Shown here one piece after another: positions 55,995 to 64,000 of a stretch of DNA of 64,000 nt. The position numbers and the translations under genes are program-made. This DNA is from Franzmannia pantelleriensis. Its GTDB lineage: Bacteria; Pseudomonadota; Gammaproteobacteria; Pseudomonadales; Halomonadaceae. The stretch lies in assembly GCF_900102875.1 (NCBI RefSeq), contig NZ_FNGH01000001.1:426063-490062 (forward strand), written 5' to 3'. The stretch's first letter is position 1; the number at the start of each line of letters is the position of its first letter. Below the pieces are notes generated by a model, which had not been told where the DNA came from, made no database searches, and saw only the letters and a list, made by a program, of their open reading frames with translations.

Positions 55995-56009
55995 TCGCTG
56001 GCGGGTTGC
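55981..56009 (+). terminator. Weak hairpin spanning the SulP stop codon
   Basis: Arms GCAAGCCCGCC and GGCGGGTTGC pair with one bulged G; the stop codon lies in the loop. No T-run follows, so termination efficiency is doubtful. Confidence 0.35.
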
Positions 56010-56156
56010 TCTCGCGCTATCGCACTAGACATTCGTCTAAACGCTACTGCCATGCCTGCCGTCCATCTCCCCCCTCCAGGCAGTTAGCCTCCTGAAATCA
56101 TAGAGTTGCTCGGTAGTTCCCAGCATATTCCGTCGCCAGCCATTTCGCCCGGCCGT

Positions 56157-56186
56157 TTGACACCCACCGGGCAGCTTCCCTACTAT
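56157..56186 (+). promoter_or_regulatory. Predicted sigma70 promoter of the TRAP operon
   Basis: TTGACA (56157-56162, perfect) and TACTAT (56181-56186) are 18 bases apart, about 90 bases upstream of the receptor start. It is the best-looking promoter in the 283-base gap. Confidence 0.6.
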
Positions 56187-56202
56187 CGAAATCAGTTTTC
56201 GA
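56186..56202. promoter_or_regulatory. Inverted repeat at the TRAP operon start site
   Basis: TCGAAA-N5-TTTCGA begins at the last base of the predicted -10 element and covers the transcription start. A repressor bound here would block initiation. The regulator is not encoded within the visible operon. Confidence 0.5.
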
Positions 56203-56277
56203 AACACAGTACCGCAGAGCAGAATACGCATAACAGAACAACACCAACAATCCCGGAAAGCTCACGAGGAGCCTCGC

Positions 56278-57438
56278 ATGCGCCAGATCACTCGCCGACT
56301 TGCTGTCGCCACTCTTCCTCTCACGCTACTGGCCAGCGCCGTGGCGCAGTCGAGTGAGATCAATCTTCCCAGCACCATGGCCTGGACCGCCTACGGCACC
56401 AACTCCAGCGGCTATGCCCAAGCCGTTGCGATAGGCAATATGCTGCAGTCCCAACACGGCTCATCGGTGCGGATCCTGCCCGGCGACAACGACGTCTCGC
56501 GCATGACGCCGCTCAAGCAGGGTCGTGTCGACCTGTGCGCCTGCGGCATTGCCAGCTACTACGGCGCCGAAGGCGTGATGATGTTTGCCGACCGCGACTG
56601 GGGGCCCCAGCCGCTGCGGGTAATCACCACCTCGACGGCATCGTTTGGCCTTTCCCTGGCCGTTGCCGGCGACCTCGACGTGGAAACCCCCGCCGACCTG
56701 GCCGGCAAGCGCGTTGCCTATATCCGCGGTGACGATGCACTCAACAAGGGCACCGAGGCCTACCTCGCTTTCGGAGGCCTGACCTGGGATGACGTAGAGC
56801 GCGTCGACTTCCCCGGCTACAGCCGCTCGTTCGATGGCATTATCGCCGGTGATGTCGATGCGTCGTTCACCACTACCGTCACCCCTCCGGCTCAGCAGCT
56901 GGCCAGCAGCCCGCGTGGCATCAGCTGGCCGGTACTCGACCCTGATGACGAAGCCGGCTGGGCGCGCATGATGGCCGTCGCACCTTACTTCCGCCCCCAT
57001 GAAGTCACCGCGGGCGCGGGGGGCGTCAGCGAAGACAATCCGGTGGCCAGTGCCAGCTACCCCTACCCGATCGTGGTCGCCAACCAAGACCTCGACGACA
57101 CCGTCGCCTACAGCCTGATCAAGGCGCTCCAGAACAATTACGACGACTACAAGGACAACGCTCCCGGGGCCGTGGGCTATGCGCTCGAGTACCAGGACCT
57201 GGAATGGGTGGTGCCCTTCCACGATGCGGTCGTCGAGTACTACCGCGACATCGATGTCTGGACCGACGAGATGCAAGCCCATCAGGAACAGCTGGTCGAA
57301 CGTCAAACGCTGCTGAAGCAGGCCTGGGATGACTTCATCGGTGATGCTCCAAGCGATGAGGACGACTTCACCGATGCCTGGATGCAAGCCAGAGCCGCCG
57401 CGCTGGATGATGCCGGTTTCGAGCCGATCTTCGAGTGA
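56278..57438 (+). CDS. TAXI-type TRAP transporter solute receptor
   Basis: A 386-residue periplasmic binding protein. The signal peptide is MRQITRRLAVATLPLTLL..., cleaved near residue 23-26; the mature protein has the NMT1-like TAXI fold with WTAYGTNSSGYAQAVAIGN (~residues 37-55), VRILPGDNDVSRMTPLKQ and GKRVAYIRGDDALNKGTEAY. TAXI receptors bind organic acids such as glutamate, or unknown carboxylates. GAGGAG precedes ATG 56278. The fused permease gene follows after 47 bases. Confidence 0.92.
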   Translation: MRQITRRLAVATLPLTLLASAVAQSSEINLPSTMAWTAYGTNSSGYAQAVAIGNMLQSQHGSSVRILPGDNDVSRMTPLKQGRVDLCACGIASYYGAEGVMMFADRDWGPQPLRVITTSTASFGLSLAVAGDLDVETPADLAGKRVAYIRGDDALNKGTEAYLAFGGLTWDDVERVDFPGYSRSFDGIIAGDVDASFTTTVTPPAQQLASSPRGISWPVLDPDDEAGWARMMAVAPYFRPHEVTAGAGGVSEDNPVASASYPYPIVVANQDLDDTVAYSLIKALQNNYDDYKDNAPGAVGYALEYQDLEWVVPFHDAVVEYYRDIDVWTDEMQAHQEQLVERQTLLKQAWDDFIGDAPSDEDDFTDAWMQARAAALDDAGFEPIFE

Positions 57439-57485
57439 TCACACGGGGCGGTGCACACCGCCCCATTTGCTTCACGGACGCCGCC

Positions 57486-59507
57486 ATGACCACAGCTACG
57501 CCCCCCGCCAGCCCCCAGCAGGCCAAGGAAAAGATCACTCAGATCCGCACGCTGCCAAAGCCCATCCGCTGGCTGCCCGGTGCCATCACCACCGTGCTGA
57601 TGCTGATGACGCTGGACTACCTGTTCAACATTGGCTGGCTGACTGTCGTCACCGGCCTGGAAACCCAGTTTTACTACGCCGTGGTGGCCCTGCTGCTGCC
57701 ACTGGTCTACCTGCTATGGCCGATCAGCGCCGCTGCACAGGAGCGACCTGTTCCCTGGTACGACTATCTGCTCAGCGCCATCACACTGGTGGTGGGCGGT
57801 TACTTCGTCTATTACGCCGACTCGATCCTTCAGCGCGGCTGGGCCTTTGCCGCTCCGGATACGGCAGTCGTCGCCAGCTACGCCTACTGGCTGCTGATCA
57901 TTGAAGCCGCTCGCCGTGCCGGGGGCTGGCCAATCGCGATCATCGTCAGCTGTTTCTCGCTCTACCCGCTGGTGGCGGATATCGTGCCGGGGCCGATTCA
58001 GGCCTTTCCGTCGTCGCTGGAAGAAACCGCCATGTACCACACCATGAGCACCGAGAGCATCATGGGGGTGCCGCTGCAGGCCTTTGCCGGCCTGGTGATA
58101 GGCTTCCTGGTGTTTGGCGTAGTGCTGCAGAAGAGCGGCGGCGGCAAGTTCTTCATCAACCTTGCCTTTGCCCTGCTTGGCCACGTCCGCGGCGGGCCCG
58201 CCAAGGTATCGATCTTCTCCAGCGGTCTGATGGGCTCGATGAGTGGCAGCGTGATCAGCAACGTGCTGACCACCGGCGTGCTGTCAATTCCCGCCATGCG
58301 ACGTATCGGCATGGGCCGCTCCTTTTCCGGCGGCGTCGAAGCCTGTGCCTCTACCGGCGGTGTACTGATGCCCCCGGTGATGGGTGCCACGGCCTTCGTC
58401 ATGGCGATGTTTCTCGACGTGCCCTACTCGGCCGTGGCGCTGGCTGCCGTCATCCCCTCGGTCCTCTATTTTCTCGGCCTGTTCATCCAGATTGACGCCT
58501 ATGCCGCGCGTCATGACATCAAGGGGCTTCCAGTCGTGGAACTGCCCTCGCTGTGGCAGACACTCAAGGAAGGCTGGTACTTCATCTTCGTCTTTGCGCT
58601 GCTCGTGTGGATGCTGCTGGTGATGCAGCGTGAAGCAGTGGCCCCCTTCTACGCCACAGCGCTGCTGCTGGTGCTCAACCAGTTCTCCCGCCACAACCGC
58701 TGGGGCTTCAAGGAACTAGGCGAGACACTCTCCTCAGCTGCCAAGCTGTTTGCCGAACTGATCGCGATCCTGGCCGGCGTCGGCATGCTGGTCGGCGCAC
58801 TGTCGATGACCGGCCTCTCAGGCACCATCGCCAATGATTTCATCCATATTGCCGGCGGCAGTGTGCCGCTACTGCTGATCATGGGCGCGCTGACCAGCTT
58901 CGTGCTCGGCATTGGCATGACCGTCACCGCGGCCTATATCTTCCTCGCGGTGGCACTGGCGCCGGCCCTGATCCAGGGCGGTGGGCTCGATCCCATGGCC
59001 GTGCACATGTTCATCCTCTACTGGGGCATGCTGAGTTTCATCACGCCGCCGGTGGCGCTGGGCGCCTTCGCCGCCGCAACAGTCGCGGGCGCCCGACCCA
59101 TGGCGACCGGCCTGCAGGCCATGCGTCTGGGCAGCGTGATCTACTTTATCCCGTTCCTGTTCGTGCTCAACCCGGCCCTCATCATGCAGGGCGAGCCGCT
59201 GCAGATCGGTCTGGTGTTCGTCCAGGCACTGGTCGGTATCGTGCTGTTCGCGTCGGCCATGCAAGGCTACCTGATCGGCGTGGGCAGGCTCGGCGTCGGT
59301 GCCCTCTACGAAATAGTGGTGCGTGGGCTGGTGCTGGTGGCAGGCCTGCTGTTCGCCTTGCCCGGCGGTGGCATGGTGCCGCTCAGCCAGGTTGAACTGT
59401 TCGGCTTTGCCCTCGCCGCCCTGGTACCTGCGGTGCTGCTGGCCCGCTGGAGCCAGCGCCACGCCCAGCCACGCGCGGTCTCCATGCCGCCCACCGTCGA
59501 CCCATGA
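57486..59507 (+). CDS. TRAP transporter fused permease (4TM-12TM)
   Basis: A 673-residue Na+- or H+-coupled permease in which the small DctQ-like four-segment domain (~residues 30-190) is fused to the large DctM-like domain (~210 onward), the rule for TAXI systems. Conserved stretches: FINLAFALLGHVRGGPAKVSIFSSGLMGSMSGS is distributed over ~220-262, and GGVLMPPVMGATAFVMA, GIGMTVTAAYIFLAVALAP. ATG 57486 has GGA seven bases before it; a GTG overlapping the receptor stop is an alternative. The crotonase gene starts 55 bases downstream. Confidence 0.93.
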   Translation: MTTATPPASPQQAKEKITQIRTLPKPIRWLPGAITTVLMLMTLDYLFNIGWLTVVTGLETQFYYAVVALLLPLVYLLWPISAAAQERPVPWYDYLLSAITLVVGGYFVYYADSILQRGWAFAAPDTAVVASYAYWLLIIEAARRAGGWPIAIIVSCFSLYPLVADIVPGPIQAFPSSLEETAMYHTMSTESIMGVPLQAFAGLVIGFLVFGVVLQKSGGGKFFINLAFALLGHVRGGPAKVSIFSSGLMGSMSGSVISNVLTTGVLSIPAMRRIGMGRSFSGGVEACASTGGVLMPPVMGATAFVMAMFLDVPYSAVALAAVIPSVLYFLGLFIQIDAYAARHDIKGLPVVELPSLWQTLKEGWYFIFVFALLVWMLLVMQREAVAPFYATALLLVLNQFSRHNRWGFKELGETLSSAAKLFAELIAILAGVGMLVGALSMTGLSGTIANDFIHIAGGSVPLLLIMGALTSFVLGIGMTVTAAYIFLAVALAPALIQGGGLDPMAVHMFILYWGMLSFITPPVALGAFAAATVAGARPMATGLQAMRLGSVIYFIPFLFVLNPALIMQGEPLQIGLVFVQALVGIVLFASAMQGYLIGVGRLGVGALYEIVVRGLVLVAGLLFALPGGGMVPLSQVELFGFALAALVPAVLLARWSQRHAQPRAVSMPPTVDP

Positions 59508-59562
59508 GTGCCCCTATGCATTTCGCTATTCCCCTTACGGCTGACACTGGGAGTGATGACCT

Positions 59563-60998
<1,436 letters not shown>

Positions 60999-61002
<4 letters not shown>

Positions 61003-62195
61003 ACCTGACTTTCACCGCCGAGGAGCAGGCATTTCGTCAGGAGGTGCGCCACTTCCTCGAGACCTCCCTGCCCGCCGCCATTCGTGAACGCGTGCGGCTG
61101 GGTCGACGCCTCACCACCGATGACCATATCCACTGGCAAAACCTGCTCGGCGAACACGGCTGGCTTGGCGCCAACTGGCCCGCGGCACACGGTGGTCCTG
61201 GCTGGAGCCCCGTGCAGCGTCATATCTTCGACGAGGAGTGCGCTGCCGCGCACGCACCGACAGTGGTGCCGTTCGGCGTCAACATGGTGGCCCCGGTACT
61301 GATGAAATTCGGCAGCGAGACGCAGCAGCGCCACTATCTGCCGCGCATCCTCGACAACCGAGACTGGTGGTGCCAAGGCTATTCCGAGCCTGGCGCCGGC
61401 TCCGACCTGGCCAGCCTGCGCACCCGCGCCGAGCGCGACGGAGACTACTACGTGGTCAACGGTCAGAAGACCTGGACCACCCTGGGCCAGCACGCCAACA
61501 TGATGTTCTGTCTGGTCCGCACCGACCCCAACGCCAAGAAGCAGGCCGGTATCAGCTTCCTGCTGATCGACATGGCGACCCCGGGGGTCAGCGTGCGGCC
61601 GCTCATCACCCTGGATGGTGCCCATGAGGTCAATGAGGTCTTTCTCGAGGACGTCCGCGTGCCGGTGGCAAATCGCGTCGGCGCCGAGGGCGAGGGCTGG
61701 ACCTGCGCCAAGTTCCTGCTGACCCATGAACGGACCGGTATCGCCGGTCTGGGGCATGCCAAGCAGGCGCTGCACCACCTCAAGGCACTGGCGTCGCGAC
61801 TTCAGCATCGTGGCAAACCACTCCTGGAACAGCCGATTTTCCGTCAGCGCGTGGTCAAGGCGGAACTCGAACTGATGGCACTCGAGGTCACCAATCTGCG
61901 GGTCATCGCCGCCGCTCGTGATGGCGGCGTCCCCGGCGCCGAAAGCTCGCTGCTGAAGGTGCGTGGCTCGGAGCTACGCCAGGAATTGAGCGACCTGACA
62001 CGCCGCGCACTGGGGCCGGCGGCTCTGCCCTTCTTCCCGGATTTTCTTTACGGTGACGCCGAGCTTGCCGATGTCGAAATGGCTGAGGCGGCTGCCGCCA
62101 GCCCGCAGTACTTCAACCGCCGCAAGCTTTCCATCTACGGCGGTTCCAACGAAATACAGAAGAGCATTGTCGCCAAGACGATCCTCGGCATGTAA
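60999..62195 (+). CDS. Acyl-CoA dehydrogenase, PimC-like large subunit
   Basis: A 398-residue FAD-dependent dehydrogenase in a coupled pair. N-terminal helical domain, then CQGYSEPGAGSDLASL (~residues 125-140) and GQKTWTTLGQHANMM of the beta domain, and the C-terminal YGGSNEIQKSIVAKTILG. The Glu that MCAD has in YEG is Gly here (YGG), but a Glu occurs in THERTGIAG, where IVD-type enzymes place the base. The pattern resembles pimeloyl-CoA dehydrogenase large subunit PimC. Electrons would go to ETF, whose alpha subunit gene lies just downstream on the other strand. The ATGA overlap couples it to the crotonase gene. Confidence 0.88.
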
Positions 62196-62204
62196 GGAGC
62201 CAGC

Positions 62205-63338
62205 ATGGACTTTTCCTATAGCGACGAGCAGCGCATGCTCGCCGAGACGCTGGAACGGCTGGTCGCCGACCAGCCCGCGCCGGAACGACGCGCCAGCCAG
62301 CCCGACCTGGCTGCCGGCCAGTGCTCCCCCCTGTGGCACACCTTCGCCGAGCTGGGCCTGCTGCACATGCCCTTTGACGAGAGCGTCGGCGGTCTGGGCG
62401 GTGACGGCACCGACCTGATGATCACCATGCAGGCACTGGGCCACGGCCTGGTACCGGAACCCTACCTTGCCGGGCTACTGCTTCCCGGCGACCTGCTGGC
62501 CAGGCTTGCCGACGCGGACCAACGCGCCCGCTGGCTAACGCCCCTGCTCGAAGGGGAACACCAGCTTGCACTGGCGTGGCAGGAAAGCAGCGCCCGCTAC
62601 GATATTCATGCCATCGCCACTAGCGCCCAGCGTCATGGCAATGGCTGGCGCCTCGATGGAAGCAAGCAACTGGTAATGGGAGCAGACGCCGCCGCCGCCA
62701 TCCTGGTGACTGCCCGTATCGCCGGCGAGCATCCCGACGCGGACCGCCTGGGTATCTTCCTGATCCCCCCCGGCACCCCGGGACTGACCCGCAGCGACTA
62801 CCGCACCATGGATGGTCAACCGGCCAGCGACCTGATACTGGAGAGCGTGACGCTGGACGGGCAAGCCTGCCTCAGTGAGAATGCCGCTGCAGCGCTGGAT
62901 GCCACCTTCGCTGTCGGCATCGCGGCGCTGTGCGCCCAGGCAGTCGGCGCCATGCAGTCCAGCTGCGAGCAGACCCTCGCCTTCCTCAAGGAGCGCCGCC
63001 AGTTTGGCACGCCGCTCTCCACCTTCCAGACGCTGCAGCACCGCATGGTCGACATGCACCTGCACCTCGAACAGGCACGTTCCATGGCCATTCTGGCCGC
63101 CACCAGCCTCGACCGCCCTGCCCCAGAACGCGACTATCGTATCGCCGCGGCCAAGGCCTACTGCGGCGAGGCCGCGCGCTTCGTCGCCGAGCAGGCCATC
63201 CAACTGCACGGCGCCATGGGCATGACCGAGGAGTGCCTGGTGTCCCACTACGCCAAGCATCTGGTGATGTTCGACCACTATCTCGGCGACAGTGACTACC
63301 ACCTCGAATACGTCAGCGAACACCTAAGCGCGGCCTGA
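62205..63338 (+). CDS. Acyl-CoA dehydrogenase, PimD-like small subunit
   Basis: A 377-residue relative of the preceding gene, nine bases downstream (TAAGGAGCCAGCATG, good SD). It begins [19 protein letters not shown], has [15 protein letters not shown] in place of the usual FAD-pyrophosphate E(P)xxGSD block, EERRQFG-type contact in [19 protein letters not shown] (~residues 261-279), and [20 protein letters not shown]. The strong divergence of the flavin loop fits a heterodimeric or heterotetrameric enzyme in which each subunit supplies part of the active site, as known for PimC/PimD and actinobacterial FadE pairs. A bidirectional terminator follows. Confidence 0.86.
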   Translation: MDFSYSDEQRMLAETLERLVADQPAPERRASQPDLAAGQCSPLWHTFAELGLLHMPFDESVGGLGGDGTDLMITMQALGHGLVPEPYLAGLLLPGDLLARLADADQRARWLTPLLEGEHQLALAWQESSARYDIHAIATSAQRHGNGWRLDGSKQLVMGADAAAAILVTARIAGEHPDADRLGIFLIPPGTPGLTRSDYRTMDGQPASDLILESVTLDGQACLSENAAAALDATFAVGIAALCAQAVGAMQSSCEQTLAFLKERRQFGTPLSTFQTLQHRMVDMHLHLEQARSMAILAATSLDRPAPERDYRIAAAKAYCGEAARFVAEQAIQLHGAMGMTEECLVSHYAKHLVMFDHYLGDSDYHLEYVSEHLSAA

Positions 63339-63344
63339 TACGAC

Positions 63345-63368
63345 AAAGGGCCCCGCGAGGGGCCCTTT
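63345..63368. terminator. Bidirectional terminator between the TRAP operon and etfA
   Basis: AAAGGGCCCC-GCGA-GGGGCCCTTT is a perfect 10-bp stem with a tetraloop, seven bases after the last stop of the operon and 29 bases after the etfA stop on the other strand. Short T/A tracts at both feet make it usable in both directions. Confidence 0.8.
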
Positions 63369-63396
63369 GCGTTGGCGGTTATCGCTAACGCTTGCC

Positions 63397-64000
63397 TTAC
63401 AGCTTGCTCTCCAGCTCGGGCAGGACCTCGAACAAATCGCCAACGAGACCGTAATCCGCAACCTGGAAGATCGGCGCCTCCTCGTCCTTGTTGATCGCCA
63501 CGATCACCTTGGAGTCCTTCATCCCCGCCAGGTGCTGGATGGCACCCGAGATGCCCACCGCGATATACAGGTCCGGCGCGACGATCTTGCCGGTCTGGCC
63601 GACCTGCATGTCGTTGGGCACGAAGCCGGCGTCCACCGCCGCCCTGGAGGCGCCAATCGCTGCCCCCAGCTTGTCGGCGATGCCGTCGAGCAGCTTGAAG
63701 TTGTCGCCGTTGCCCATGCCGCGGCCGCCGGAGATGACGATCTTGGCACCGCCCAACTCGGGACGGTCGGACTGCGCAAGCGCTTCCGTGACGAAGCGCG
63801 ACTGGGCGTTGTCGGCGACATGATCGACGGTTTCGATGGCGGCGCTACCCGTGGTACTGACGGCGTCGAAAGCGGTGGTGCGCACGCTGATCACCTTGAG
63901 CGGGTCGTCGCTCTTGACCGTGGCGATGGCGTTGCCGGCGTAGATCGGCCGCTGGAAGGTGTCGGCGCTCTCTACGGCGATGATCTCGGAGAGCTGGCTG
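63397..64000 (-). CDS. etfA: Electron transfer flavoprotein alpha subunit, C-terminal part (cut by window edge)
   Basis: ETF alpha binds FAD and passes electrons from acyl-CoA dehydrogenases to ETF-ubiquinone oxidoreductase. About 200 C-terminal residues are visible, including [53 protein letters not shown] and [20 protein letters not shown], which form the FAD-binding domain; the ending is [20 protein letters not shown]. The reading frame is open to the right edge, where the N terminus and probably etfB lie. Its position facing two acyl-CoA dehydrogenases is suggestive, though etfA is a general housekeeping gene. Confidence 0.96.
   Translation of the reverse strand, partial: SQLSEIIAVESADTFQRPIYAGNAIATVKSDDPLKVISVRTTAFDAVSTTGSAAIETVDHVADNAQSRFVTEALAQSDRPELGGAKIVISGGRGMGNGDNFKLLDGIADKLGAAIGASRAAVDAGFVPNDMQVGQTGKIVAPDLYIAVGISGAIQHLAGMKDSKVIVAINKDEEAPIFQVADYGLVGDLFEVLPELESKL

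Overview
The window comes from a high-GC gammaproteobacterium, most likely a member of the Halomonadaceae (Halomonas or a close relative). This is inference from remembered gene order and protein character: thrS-infC-rpmI-rplT-pheS, a caa3-type cox cluster with DUF2970/DUF2909/SURF1, dnaQ-rnhA-methyltransferase-gloB-mltD, yejABEF, and acidic exported proteins. Most of it is chromosomal housekeeping. No gene-free stretch exceeds 300 bases; the longest are about 245-283 bases (upstream of thrS, of the OmpA-like lipoprotein, of prpE, of the peptide ABC operon and of the TRAP operon) and hold mainly promoters and operator-like repeats.

Layout. 1-3.8 kb (minus): the translation operon thrS-infC-rpmI-rplT-pheS, with infC starting at a rare AUC codon. 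4-5.4 kb: an OmpA-like lipoprotein and a DUF2489 protein. 5.5-13.7 kb (mostly minus): aerobic respiration block DUF2970-coxB-coxA-cox11-coxC, then SURF1, an unknown protein, heme A synthase and heme O synthase; one tiny DUF2909 gene is inserted in the opposite direction. 13.8-17.6 kb: a small helical protein, an LrgA/LrgB pair, a 52-residue membrane peptide, tRNA-Pro(GGG) and tRNA-Ser(UGA), and a K+/H+ antiporter. 17.8-21.2 kb: an orphan THI5-like binding protein, an exonuclease/GIY-YIG fusion nuclease and an esterase. 21.2-25.6 kb: yhhQ with a preQ1-I riboswitch-like leader, propionyl-CoA synthetase, an ArsR regulator and sohB. 25.8-31 kb: SCP2 protein, nudC-dnaQ, rnhA, a methyltransferase, gloB, mltD. 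31.2-37 kb: yejABEF peptide importer. 37-40.5 kb: rsuA, a nitrilase, rarD and an unknown protein. 40.7-44.7 kb: a chemoreceptor/EAL phosphodiesterase pair.

Accessory regions. 44.8-45.8 kb: an IS200/IS605-type (TnpB-only) element whose tnpB has lost its middle-to-C-terminal part but whose two end hairpins survive. 45.8-54.2 kb: a peptide-use locus with a DUF1028 protein, binding protein, permease, a permease-ATPase fusion, a second ATPase, a FadR-type regulator and an M42 peptidase, with a 16-bp perfect palindrome before the operon. 54.3-56 kb: a SulP/STAS anion transporter. 56.2-63.3 kb: an apparent operon of TAXI-type TRAP receptor, fused TRAP permease, a crotonase carrying a collapsed 3-hydroxyacyl-CoA dehydrogenase tail, and two acyl-CoA dehydrogenases resembling the PimC/PimD pair; etfA (electron acceptor for such dehydrogenases) converges from the right edge.

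The strongest candidates for something undescribed are the TRAP/crotonase/dual-dehydrogenase operon, which looks like uptake plus beta-oxidation of one unknown carboxylate, and the DUF1028/M42/ABC peptide locus. No CRISPR array, prophage or replication origin was seen.
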